The translations under genes and the position numbers were made by a program. From Hinthialibacter sp964556895 (lineage in GTDB: Bacteria > Hinthialibacterota > Hinthialibacteria > Hinthialibacterales > Hinthialibacteraceae), in assembly GCA_964556895.1 (NCBI GenBank), contig CAZKYC010000092.1, positions 1-17,533 of the forward strand: DNA of 17,533 bases, given 5' to 3'. This document shows, piece after piece, positions 5,355-13,910 of this stretch. The notes under the pieces are model-generated. The model made no database searches and had not been told where the DNA came from. It saw only the letters and a list, made by a program, of their open reading frames with translations. Position 1 is the stretch's first letter, and the number at the start of each line of letters is the position of its first letter.

Positions 5355-8300
5355 TTACTTGATATCCAAATCAAACAAACTGGCTGGATAATTTGTTGTT
5401 GGGTCGAGCAAAAACACCTCGAGTTTATCAACCCAAACGATAACAGGTTGCGTCGCCGCAGCAGAAGCCGCCACTTGAATGATGGGCGTGATTGGCGTCA
5501 TGGGCGATTCAAACTGGCCAGTCTGTAAATTCAACGATTCAGGGTCAGCCGGGAACATACACGTTACATACATTGGTTTATCCGTCAGCGCTTTTGCGTT
5601 CGCGGGGTTCGTCACGACTAGCGAACCTTCAATCTCAAAGGTGGTGAAGTCGGCTTTCATCCCGGCGAGAAAAATGGAAACATTGGGATCGCTCGCCCGC
5701 GCAGTCATTCTCATGAACACATGCTTACCGACAGTCTTGATTGGCGGCGCGCCATATAAGAAGACATATTCAAACGGGTCGCCCGCTTCAAAATTGTATG
5801 GATTCACAGTAAGCGCCAGTCCTTTGCCGTCTTCTGAATCAGGAATAAACGAACCAATGAAATCAATCAGTTGGGTCTGGCCTGGTGGGTTCTGAACAAT
5901 TTCGCCCCAGCCAACCGAAGCCAAATCGGCGCCGCCAAACTCGATAACATAATCTGGAGTCAGGGTTGTAGGAATAACCGGCGTCGCAGTCGGAACAATC
6001 ACAACAGGCGGAGTCGGCGTCACGGTTGGTTCTCCAACACCCATCGTCGGCGTTGGCGTCAATGTCGGCGGCGGAAGAGTCGGGACGCTAGGTTGTGGCG
6101 TTGGTGTAGGCAGAACAGGTATTGGGGTTGGCGTCGGGAGTTGAGGCCCTTCCCCGTTTGGCGTCAGGAACAGCGTCTTGCCCGCGCTTTCATTATTGAA
6201 CTTATCATATACCGTCAACCGAATTTCATGAGTCGTCCCATTGGCAAAGCCAAAATCACGATAGAACAATTCGGCGCCAAGATCTGTTTTTTCGCCATTG
6301 ATATAGAGGTTGTATCCACCCCCATCAGCAACGTCAGGGCTTTCACTCGGGTCCCAGAAGAGATGCAGCGTTCCATTACCAGCAAACCCATAGAAATGGT
6401 CTACATCAGCGGGAGGCGTCAGATTCGCTTCTTGAAGCGTGACATCTAACGTTGTTGTCTGGCCCGCAACAATGGTGAATTGCTCTTGGTGTTGATAGTA
6501 CTTCGCGCCCTTGCCGAACGCAGCGGTGTATGTTCCTGGCGGCAGATGTTCAAACGTGTAGACGCCGCCAAAGTCTGTCTTGACGGATTGGCCGTAAGCA
6601 GAAGCGTCAACTTCAAATATTTCGAGATTGCGTGAATCAAACACGGTCCCGGTCAACACACCGGTTGAAGACGCGTTATCATCGCCAATACATAACGTGT
6701 AGGAACCAGCGCCGTTCTCTCTCAGACAATAAACATAGTAGGTTCCTGGCTGAAGGGTGACATTCTTTGTAAAGAGGTTGGCGTGATAATAATTACCGTC
6801 TGTTGAAATACGGTTCAGTGAGGTTGAATCAAAGATTCGAACCGTTGACCAGAGCGCCGACTCGGTTTGGTACGCCAGTTTATAACTGGCTTCCGCTGGA
6901 ACGGTCAACCTATACCAGTCGATTGAATCTAACGTCGTACGATTGTGAAAACCAAGGTTTCCTTGAACAACCTGGTTGACCGATAACGGTTGCGCCATAT
7001 CGGCGAAATTATTTTGGTCAACATCGGGGGTTCCGTTGGACGTGAATACAGCGAAAAGATGATAGACGCCGTAACCGTTTTGGCGAATCACCCGAATATA
7101 ATTCACTCCGGCTTTAACTTGGACATTCTTAGACCAGAAGGAATTTTTGGTATAGTAAGACCCGGCTGTTTCAAACCGCGTCTGGGCGTCATCACGAAAC
7201 AGTTGAACGTCATACCACAATGAAGCTTCGCCTTGGGAATAGACTTCGACCGTTCCATCGGTTGGCGTGACCAGTTGATACCAATCGACTGTGTCTGTTT
7301 GAAACCCGCCGACGTAACCCAGGTGGCCAGTGATCCCTTGTTCTGATTCGAGAGAAACAGCCTGAAATGGATGGTTGTTATCTTCCAGATCGCCTGTCTG
7401 GTTCGGCGCAAACGAAACATCCAACTCATAATTTCCATACCCGTTTTCACGGTTGATTTGAATGAGGTATGTCCCTGCATTTAAGTTAACACCATGAACA
7501 TTGTTGACGACATCATCTTTCGCGTAATAGAGTCCTTCCCGGTGAATTCGTTTCCAAGTCGTTCCATGAAATTCAGCGATCTCGACTCCAAACCACAGCG
7601 TTTCCTCGCCGTGAAAATCAACAGACAACAAACCATCTGAAGGCAAATCAATCTGGTAGAAATCCAGATTGTCTGTCCATCGGCTATTGGTGAAGCCTAA
7701 ATGGCCTTGAATGAGTGAGTCGGGAGAAAAAACGGTCGGTTCAGCCCACACGTCATTGGGTTCAGCGTCATGATATAACGAAGGCGTTACGGTGCTTTCT
7801 AGCGTAATATCTCCCTGGCCATTTTCGCGCCGGACTTCGAGAAGATAGCGGCCAGCCAACATATTGGGGATGGTGGTTTCTTGTGGATCGTTGGTGTAAT
7901 ACGCTCCCAGGTTAGTCAAGCGGTTCAATCCCTTGGGGCCATAGAGCTTCGCGCTCACCCAAAGGGTGTCAATTGAAGAAAGTTTGAGCCATACCGAACT
8001 GTCTTGGGCCAGGTCAAACCAGTAATAATAGACAGGCGCTTCGGCGTTCAAGGCGACGCCCGACAAGGTTTGGCCTAACGTGTATGATCCAGCGTTTTGG
8101 TTGAATGCTACGGGATCATCCTGGGGCGTCATCGTGATGGAGACTGTATAGGCGCCAACTCCACCACGGTGGTAAAGATTGAGGTAGTAGGTTCCGGCTT
8201 CATATACGCCAGCATCATAGCGAGTGCTTGTAGAGCCATGAAGATAGCGTTTGTCAGAATCATAGACTGTATACCCCAAACTAGGCTCTTTGTAATCTTG

Positions 8301-9296
8301 GGTATATTCAAACACGACGCGGCTGTATTGAGGAACGGTAAACACAAAACAGTCACGGTCATCTCGAAACTGGTTATTCATATAGCCTATACGCCCGCTA
8401 GCGGTTGTGACATACACATCGTCTTGAAGCGTCGCCGACGGAAACGAGTTTGTTTGCGATAGCGTGTTATTCGGTTCCGCGTCATTGGGATTTGGATCAA
8501 CGTTAAAAAGGCTGGTCAGCGAATAGGCGCCATAACCGCCAACGTTGTAGACCATCACATAGAAAGTTCCAGCGGCCAAATGAGAGGCGGTGACCGTTTC
8601 TGAATCGCCTGGGTTGCTATTGGTGTCTTCTAAAATGACATCAACGCCATTGGCGTCAAACAAATGAAGAGATAAATCTAATGTCGCATCTGGAGAGGCG
8701 GTGAGTTCGAGTTCGCCGTCTGAATCTAATTGAATTTGATAATAGTCGGCCTTGTCGGTTTTCGTATTGCCATGAAAGCCTAAATTACCGGCTGCGTTCG
8801 AATTTTTATCAATGAGCACTGCTTGTTGAGGAACGTCATTGGGTTCAACGTCAATCGATTCGACTTGTGAATAACGAAAGCGGGCTTCATACCCGCCAGA
8901 GCCGTCAACGAGATGGACCAAACAATAATAGCTTCCTGTTTTTATGTTCGAATAAATTACGCCTTCGGTTGCGCCCACCCCCCCATTATTGCCGCCGATC
9001 AAGACAGAAAAGCCATCGCTGTCTAACAGTTCAGCCCGAACATCAAGCTCAGGGTCTGGAACAATTCCGAAGGAGAAGTAGCCGTTTTCAGCAATGTTGA
9101 CAAGAAAAACATCGACCAAGTCGAGTGGTTCAATTTCGCTCAGTGAGCCCGTTTCGTTTGAAGGAACTGCTACCAATTGCGCGGATTGGATCGAATTGTT
9201 GGGTTCGACTTCAGAAAATGAAATAAGTGTTGTTATATTGAAGATAAACAGCGCGAAGAAACAGAGTTTTACACTTTTTTCTAAATTGTAAATCAT
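5355..9296 (-). CDS. Giant secreted protein with seven PPC-like repeats
   Basis: A 1313-residue exported protein. Residues 1-28 are a signal peptide (basic start, hydrophobic CFFALFIFNITTLI). Seven tandem repeats of about 115-125 residues follow, at roughly 29-148, 149-269, 270-393, 394-508, 509-636, 637-756 and 757-872. Most open with EPNN/EPND-type motifs and contain GxLGF, DxxDxYxI and AGTYY...GxGxY, the signature of pre-peptidase C-terminal (PPC) domains. A carboxypeptidase-regulatory-like domain (878-955, GVYTFEHLPPGTY), an FN3-like domain (about 960-1046), a Thr-Pro linker (about 1052-1114) and an unrecognised C-terminal domain (1115-1313) complete it. No catalytic domain or standard sorting signal is visible. 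The ATG is supported by AGGTGG 5 bases upstream. PPC domains usually accompany secreted hydrolases and surface proteins; a structural, adhesive or ligand-binding role is inferred. A terminator follows directly. Confidence 0.9.
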   Translation of the reverse strand: MIYNLEKSVKLCFFALFIFNITTLISFSEVEPNNSIQSAQLVAVPSNETGSLSEIEPLDLVDVFLVNIAENGYFSFGIVPDPELDVRAELLDSDGFSVLIGGNNGGVGATEGVIYSNIKTGSYYCLVHLVDGSGGYEARFRYSQVESIDVEPNDVPQQAVLIDKNSNAAGNLGFHGNTKTDKADYYQIQLDSDGELELTASPDATLDLSLHLFDANGVDVILEDTNSNPGDSETVTASHLAAGTFYVMVYNVGGYGAYSLTSLFNVDPNPNDAEPNNTLSQTNSFPSATLQDDVYVTTASGRIGYMNNQFRDDRDCFVFTVPQYSRVVFEYTQDYKEPSLGYTVYDSDKRYLHGSTSTRYDAGVYEAGTYYLNLYHRGGVGAYTVSITMTPQDDPVAFNQNAGSYTLGQTLSGVALNAEAPVYYYWFDLAQDSSVWLKLSSIDTLWVSAKLYGPKGLNRLTNLGAYYTNDPQETTIPNMLAGRYLLEVRRENGQGDITLESTVTPSLYHDAEPNDVWAEPTVFSPDSLIQGHLGFTNSRWTDNLDFYQIDLPSDGLLSVDFHGEETLWFGVEIAEFHGTTWKRIHREGLYYAKDDVVNNVHGVNLNAGTYLIQINRENGYGNYELDVSFAPNQTGDLEDNNHPFQAVSLESEQGITGHLGYVGGFQTDTVDWYQLVTPTDGTVEVYSQGEASLWYDVQLFRDDAQTRFETAGSYYTKNSFWSKNVQVKAGVNYIRVIRQNGYGVYHLFAVFTSNGTPDVDQNNFADMAQPLSVNQVVQGNLGFHNRTTLDSIDWYRLTVPAEASYKLAYQTESALWSTVRIFDSTSLNRISTDGNYYHANLFTKNVTLQPGTYYVYCLRENGAGSYTLCIGDDNASSTGVLTGTVFDSRNLEIFEVDASAYGQSVKTDFGGVYTFEHLPPGTYTAAFGKGAKYYQHQEQFTIVAGQTTTLDVTLQEANLTPPADVDHFYGFAGNGTLHLFWDPSESPDVADGGGYNLYINGEKTDLGAELFYRDFGFANGTTHEIRLTVYDKFNNESAGKTLFLTPNGEGPQLPTPTPIPVLPTPTPQPSVPTLPPPTLTPTPTMGVGEPTVTPTPPVVIVPTATPVIPTTLTPDYVIEFGGADLASVGWGEIVQNPPGQTQLIDFIGSFIPDSEDGKGLALTVNPYNFEAGDPFEYVFLYGAPPIKTVGKHVFMRMTARASDPNVSIFLAGMKADFTTFEIEGSLVVTNPANAKALTDKPMYVTCMFPADPESLNLQTGQFESPMTPITPIIQVAASAAATQPVIVWVDKLEVFLLDPTTNYPASLFDLDIK

Positions 9297-9336
9297 TTTT
9301 CCACCTAACCTTAATTAAAATTAACCCATTTTTTCA

Positions 9337-9365
9337 ATCATACAGAATCCGATCCAAAAGATCAA
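9337..9365 (-). promoter_or_regulatory. Promoter of the PPC repeat protein gene
   Basis: On the minus strand TTGATC (9360-9365) lies exactly 17 bases from TATGAT (9337-9342), giving a leader of about 35 bases before the ATG at 9296. Confidence 0.6.
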
Positions 9366-9466
9366 TCCATTTCTATAATAAAATGAGTAGATTAAGTTTA
9401 CTGATTTTATAATATTTAATTATATACAACTACTTCCTTCGCTAAACTATATTTGAAATTTAATGC

Positions 9467-9487
9467 AATACTATGTTACATAGTATT
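9467..9487. promoter_or_regulatory. 21-bp perfect palindrome, likely operator
   Basis: AATACTATG-TTA-CATAGTATT lies in the AT-rich gap between the divergent PPC and phosphatase genes, immediately upstream of the -35 region of the rightward promoter. The position suits an activator or repressor site. It is not followed by a T-run and no gene ends before it, so a terminator is unlikely. Sequence around it (9366-9466) is AT-rich with nothing else I can name. Confidence 0.55.
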
Positions 9488-9492
9488 TGGAA

Positions 9493-9519
9493 TTGAAGAC
9501 TACCTGATTGTCTTATAAT
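9493..9519 (+). promoter_or_regulatory. Promoter of the leader ORF and phosphatase gene
   Basis: A perfect TATAAT (9514-9519) with TTGAAG (9493-9498) 15 bases upstream. The spacing is short, which may be why an upstream regulator site exists. The start would be near 9526, giving a leader of about 48 bases before the 19-codon ORF. Confidence 0.55.
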
Positions 9520-9573
9520 GTAAACAATTTAAAACACATTGAAAAAGTGGTAAAAAATAGGAGGAGGCGTTAA

Positions 9574-9633
9574 ATGAGTTGTTCAGCCGGTATGTTTTGC
9601 GATACAATTGACCTTATGAAGGTAAAAGGCTAG
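9574..9633 (+). CDS. 19-residue leader ORF upstream of the phosphatase
   Basis: An ATG at 9574 preceded by a very strong Shine-Dalgarno stretch (TAGGAGGAGG, ending about 6 bases before it) opens a 19-codon frame encoding MSCSAGMFCDTIDLMKVKG, closed by TAG at 9631-9633. The phosphatase ATG at 9641 follows 7 bases later in another frame and lacks a good site of its own. Translation of the big gene is therefore probably coupled to this small one. It could be a regulatory leader peptide or a tiny protein with two cysteines. There is no run of one amino acid as in classical attenuators, and I recognise no homologue. The strong ribosome binding site is seen; coupling is inferred. Confidence 0.5.
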   Translation: MSCSAGMFCDTIDLMKVKG

Positions 9634-9640
9634 AACTTTA

Positions 9641-11944
9641 ATGCAATCAATGTTTAGCGACTCCGCTCTCTTTGTGAATGCCAGCAACCTCTTCAATTAC
9701 GTCAATCTGGCTTTGGGCTTCGCCATTCTTCTTTATTTACGACACTTTCTTTCTTACCAACAAATCGCGAGTCAAAGCAGCATCGCCACATTCGTACCAA
9801 TTTTAACACCCAAACAGTCATATTTGTTCGTCACTGGTTTTACGCTATGGACGATCGTCCTCTTTCTTGAAACGCTGCGCGGCTCAGATTATCTGGTTCT
9901 GCCCGGGTCTGTCCGTAGTTATGCGACGTTCTTCCTTCACCTGACACGCCCAGTCTTGCTGACCGCGTCGGTCATGTATATCGGCCAAGGCCTGATGTTC
10001 TTCGCCGCGATCCCCGTTAAAGAAGGCAAGGAACCGCCCAACTTAGACCGTATAAATTGGATGCGCCATTTTGGCGTCATTTTGTTAGGCTTTGTCTGGT
10101 TAGGCGCGTTATATCTGGGGCCGACGAAATTTGATTCCGCTACCTATTGGATCTGGCTGCAAGGGATTTTGATCGCTTGGCAATGGGGCATCATTTTGCA
10201 TACGGCGATCATGATGCGTCATAGCATTCATCCGATCAAAGGCATGTTGATCTTTTTGTTGATTGTGTGGGCGATCAATGTCCCGGCTGAAATGGCGTGG
10301 TATCCAACGTCTGATTATGAAGGGCGCCTGCTGCCCTCTTTGTTGACTCTCGACACGCCGGCCAGCGCTTGGAGAACCGCAGCGGTCACCACTGTTGCGT
10401 TGATGCTCTTCTTGTCGATGTTGCTTCGCGCTAATTTCTTGTACGTCCTAGAAACGTTCCGTCGAGCGGCTTCGTTTAAGCAAGAAAAAGAAGTCATGAT
10501 CTCGTTTTTACAGAAAATCAGCGAGCGCGCGGTCTTACATACTCAAGACACTCAGTCTCCAACTGAACAGACAAACATTCAGGGGCACGATTTAGACCGG
10601 TTACTACAATTAACTCTACAATTTGGTAAAGAGGTTGGCGCGGCAAAATCTGGAGCGATCTACGTTCGAGATGATTTGACTAATTTATTGTTGGAACGCA
10701 GCGATGGAGATGAAAAAGGAAAGTTTCTAACCGCGAAAGCCGTGTTTGGTTTGTATCCCCCTCATTTAGACGTTGGCCGACTACCGAAATCGCCTGAGCA
10801 ACAAGAAACACTTGTTCATGAAATGGTGAAAGCGGAAAAGATATCATCTGGCAAAGGGTTCGTCGGCATGGTCGCCCAAAATGGGCGGTCCATATTGATT
10901 GAAGAAACAGAAGAACCAGATGACACACCCAAACAGGCTGAATCATCAATTAAAATCCAAACCCAACTGGCGATTCCACTGAATGTTCAAAACCGCACCA
11001 TCGCCGTTCTCTCTCTGGTAAATAAAGAATACGGCGATTCGTTCACGTTTGAAGATGAAGCTACGCTTAACGCCCTGGCTGAACAAGCAGCCATCGCCGT
11101 GATGAATTTAATCGTCCATGGCCACCTGCGCGAGACCGAGCGCTTGGAACGGCAAATCGAACTGGCCAGCGAAGTACAAAGATGCCTGTTGCCGAATTCC
11201 TGCCCGAACACGCCTGGCTATGACCTGGCGGCAACCAGCATCCCCGCTCAGGAAGTTGGCGGCGATTATTTTGATTTTATTCGCTTGGATGAAGACCATT
11301 TACTTATCGTCGTAGCGGACGTGTCAGATAAGGGCATCCCTGGGGCTCTTAACATGGCGACGGTTCGAAGCGTATTGCGGTCAATATCAACGGTGAATAT
11401 GAGTGCGCGAGACTTGATGATCACGGTCAACCGCTTCATTCAGCCCGACCTGCCTCGCGGCAATTTCATTAGTATGTTGCTCGGAATTTTGCATGTCCCC
11501 AGCGGCCAGATGGACATCGCCCGCGCAGGCCATGAACCGCTTATGATACTGAGAGAGCATTCAACGGAATTTGAATCATACTCACCCTCAGGAATCGCGC
11601 TTGGTTTAGTCAACGGCGACTTGTTTTCATCGAATATTGAGTCGCAAACTGTCGACTTCAATTCGGGCGACATCGCGGTTCTCTATACGGATGGCATCAC
11701 TGAATCGATGAACCCCAAGTGGGAAGAATTTTCATTGGAGCGGTTTAAATCGATATTGATTGAATCACGAGAGAACGGTTCTCAAGAAATAATTAACGCT
11801 GTGAAATCTAAGATATCCCGGTTCACTGGTGGAACGCCGCAACACGACGACCTTACCTTAGTCATCTTAAAGCGCACGAAAACCGGAGTTGAACCGTCTT
11901 GCTCTTCGCCTGAAACAACAGTCAATTCGGAGTCAACTTCGTAA
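9641..11944 (+). CDS. Membrane-bound GAF-SpoIIE/PP2C serine phosphatase
   Basis: A 767-residue signalling phosphatase. The first 270 residues hold about seven hydrophobic segments (roughly 17-35, 60-78, 98-123, 145-161, 170-192, 199-216, 248-265), probably a membrane sensor. A linker helix leads to a GAF domain at about 317-490 and then a PP2C/SpoIIE phosphatase domain from about 505 to 745. The metal-binding motifs are intact: GGDYFD (540-545), ADVSDKG (559-565), TDGITE (683-688) and HDDLT (735-739). Such enzymes dephosphorylate serine on anti-anti-sigma (STAS) proteins in partner-switching pathways, but no STAS or anti-sigma kinase gene is in the window. The start at 9641 is close behind a leader ORF; an ATG 3 codons later is also possible. 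Its 3' end overlaps the convergent DUF115 gene by 12 bases. Confidence 0.92.
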   Translation: MQSMFSDSALFVNASNLFNYVNLALGFAILLYLRHFLSYQQIASQSSIATFVPILTPKQSYLFVTGFTLWTIVLFLETLRGSDYLVLPGSVRSYATFFLHLTRPVLLTASVMYIGQGLMFFAAIPVKEGKEPPNLDRINWMRHFGVILLGFVWLGALYLGPTKFDSATYWIWLQGILIAWQWGIILHTAIMMRHSIHPIKGMLIFLLIVWAINVPAEMAWYPTSDYEGRLLPSLLTLDTPASAWRTAAVTTVALMLFLSMLLRANFLYVLETFRRAASFKQEKEVMISFLQKISERAVLHTQDTQSPTEQTNIQGHDLDRLLQLTLQFGKEVGAAKSGAIYVRDDLTNLLLERSDGDEKGKFLTAKAVFGLYPPHLDVGRLPKSPEQQETLVHEMVKAEKISSGKGFVGMVAQNGRSILIEETEEPDDTPKQAESSIKIQTQLAIPLNVQNRTIAVLSLVNKEYGDSFTFEDEATLNALAEQAAIAVMNLIVHGHLRETERLERQIELASEVQRCLLPNSCPNTPGYDLAATSIPAQEVGGDYFDFIRLDEDHLLIVVADVSDKGIPGALNMATVRSVLRSISTVNMSARDLMITVNRFIQPDLPRGNFISMLLGILHVPSGQMDIARAGHEPLMILREHSTEFESYSPSGIALGLVNGDLFSSNIESQTVDFNSGDIAVLYTDGITESMNPKWEEFSLERFKSILIESRENGSQEIINAVKSKISRFTGGTPQHDDLTLVILKRTKTGVEPSCSSPETTVNSESTS

Positions 11945-13792
11945 TTGGTTTATTATCTCGTCGAATTCGGTTGACGCTCGGCGAAGTGTTTTAGACAAAT
12001 CGTGAAACAAGTCTAAATAGCGCTGGTGGGCGCGTTGTTTTTCTTCGAGCGAGGCGTCTGCGCCAAAGCCTGCGTCGTCTTTTTTGTTCACAACGCTGAA
12101 ATACGATCGGGGACAAAGCGTAAGACACAACGTGAGCGCGGTTTTGTAGCGGCGAAATGTTTGTTGGAACTCTTTCATAAACTCAACCACCTGTTTAGTG
12201 AAGTGAATTTGGTTTGGGTTCAATTGTTCAAGTTTTTTTTCGTTTCTACGAATCTGTTTTCTCGCGTCTTTACAATCCGATGACAATGACGAGAGTTCTT
12301 CCACAAGGCCGTTCGTTTGATGTCGTAATGACGGGGCCAATGACCGTTGAATAAAGGATTTATCCAGGCGAGTTGAATACAAGTGTTCACAGACTTGCTC
12401 CAGCGGCCTGTATGGGGCGCCAACGATTTTTGCGCCTTGTATCGAGGCATTAAACACCACGCCGCGGGTTTCGTTGATTAGGTCTTTAAATCCTTCCAGG
12501 TATATTTTATACAGCCCGTTGGTTTGAATGGTTTTTGCGTCGTTCGATTCGACGTCTAACATCCGTTCTGTTTGCCGCTCGGTCTGGTCTAACTCATTTT
12601 GCATCGCCCCGTCAGCGTAGAACCGCTTTCCTGGAAAGCCCAAATCGTTTCCAATCAGAACAATGGGGGCGCATCCCATCATTCGAGCAAGATGATAGGC
12701 GGCGTGTGCGGTTGATCCTTGTGACAGCAAGTTTCCGAGCGGGCCGAGCGATTGCAATTCTTGAATTAACGGGTTGGCGCCCGCAGAATCATTGACGCTG
12801 ATGTGATCATAATAAAACGCGCGGCCTTCATATTGTTTAGAAATTGTTGGCGAAATGGCGGGAAAGCCAACCAGGCAACTATTTGGATCATCCAATCCAA
12901 CAAAGTGTTTTTCGTTTAATTCTGTGAAGTCAATACTGACGACTAGGTCAGAATGAATACCATGTGTTACTAAGATACGATGGGCGGTGTCAACGGCAAT
13001 TAAAATAACGCTGTCTTGCACTTCTTGGATCGCCGGCAACGCGTCTTCTAAACTGGGGCCGGGCGCGATGACGAAAGCCGTTTCACCGACCGCTTGATTG
13101 AATAGGCGAAGCGCAGGGGCTCCCTTTAATACCGCAGGCAGATTGCGAACAATATTTGTAAACATAACATCGGCGTGTTCTTCCCAGGTTTTAAATTTGA
13201 CGGTTTCGAGTTGAAGCGCCAACAAAAATTCTTTTTGAAACGATTGAATAAACTCCGGGTATAAATGGTTTGCAAACGGCGCCGCACACATTTTGGCGCC
13301 TTGGGCTTTGACGCGGTCTGCGTATTTGCCCGACAAGAGGCTTTGAGCGCATTCTTTCGCTTCAGCGCCAACATAAAACAAAACCTGCGGCGAAGAAATC
13401 AGAGCCGTAAAATCTCGAAGGCGTACTATCGCCGCAAACAGTTCAATATCAGGTTCGATAACCCACAATAGCGAATTGGGGTCTGACGAATTCGCTAACG
13501 CTTCGGCGCAATACCCGTCGCCGAAGCCAACAAGAACGGCGCATGCACCTTTTGAAAACGTATTCCCCAATGATGAAACCCATTGCGCAGCCTCAACGGA
13601 AGGTTGTTGGGGGCTGCTGAGCGATACGGCGCGCCCATCGTCTAAGCGAACGCCCAATAGTGGAGAGCCGTCTGACGCCTGGCCGGAGATATAGCGCTGG
13701 GTTGTGGGAGACGCCGACGCTAGCGCATTCGCCAAGCCAGGCTGCTTGCGCCTGAGCGCTGTTAGGTTCGCTTCCCAGATGTGTTTTGACAT
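11933..13792 (-). CDS. DUF115/MptE-like (Maf-type) glycosyltransferase-family protein
   Basis: A 619-residue protein of the DUF115/MptE-like family, which includes the Maf 'motility associated factor' proteins that transfer nonulosonic sugars to flagellin. The N-terminal region has a methyltransferase-like nucleotide fold (VLVGFGDGYCAEAL at 87-100, WVIEPD at 110-115). The DUF115 core shows APGPSL (243-248), AVDTA, VVSIDF (284-289), GSTAHAAYHLA (359-369) and GNDLGF (381-386), as in Maf proteins. The last 120 residues are helical and charged, perhaps coiled coil. The ATG at 13792 follows GGGAGAG. No flagellin or flagellar gene is present; the neighbours are a GT4 glycosyltransferase and a flippase, so a role in surface-glycan assembly or glycosylation of other secreted proteins is inferred. 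The acceptor and sugar are unknown. Confidence 0.85.
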   Translation of the reverse strand: MSKHIWEANLTALRRKQPGLANALASASPTTQRYISGQASDGSPLLGVRLDDGRAVSLSSPQQPSVEAAQWVSSLGNTFSKGACAVLVGFGDGYCAEALANSSDPNSLLWVIEPDIELFAAIVRLRDFTALISSPQVLFYVGAEAKECAQSLLSGKYADRVKAQGAKMCAAPFANHLYPEFIQSFQKEFLLALQLETVKFKTWEEHADVMFTNIVRNLPAVLKGAPALRLFNQAVGETAFVIAPGPSLEDALPAIQEVQDSVILIAVDTAHRILVTHGIHSDLVVSIDFTELNEKHFVGLDDPNSCLVGFPAISPTISKQYEGRAFYYDHISVNDSAGANPLIQELQSLGPLGNLLSQGSTAHAAYHLARMMGCAPIVLIGNDLGFPGKRFYADGAMQNELDQTERQTERMLDVESNDAKTIQTNGLYKIYLEGFKDLINETRGVVFNASIQGAKIVGAPYRPLEQVCEHLYSTRLDKSFIQRSLAPSLRHQTNGLVEELSSLSSDCKDARKQIRRNEKKLEQLNPNQIHFTKQVVEFMKEFQQTFRRYKTALTLCLTLCPRSYFSVVNKKDDAGFGADASLEEKQRAHQRYLDLFHDLSKTLRRASTEFDEIINQLRS

Positions 13793-13910
13793 AGTCAGTC
13801 TCTCCCAATACGACCAATCACAATCTTAGCGATTTCACCACTCCACTCCAACACATATCGCTCTACCATGGCCGAATTTCGGTGTACTCTACGCCGTGAA
13901 GGAACGAACC

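Noticed and set aside
5871..6449. A 192-residue + strand ORF inside the PPC gene
   Set aside because: It is Arg/Trp/Asn-rich, typical of an antisense shadow of Thr-Pro and Gly-rich coding, and has no ribosome binding site.
13828..13862. AGCGAT...ATCGCT inverted repeat upstream of the glycosyltransferase gene
   Set aside because: Six-base arms 23 bases apart are expected by chance and match no promoter geometry.
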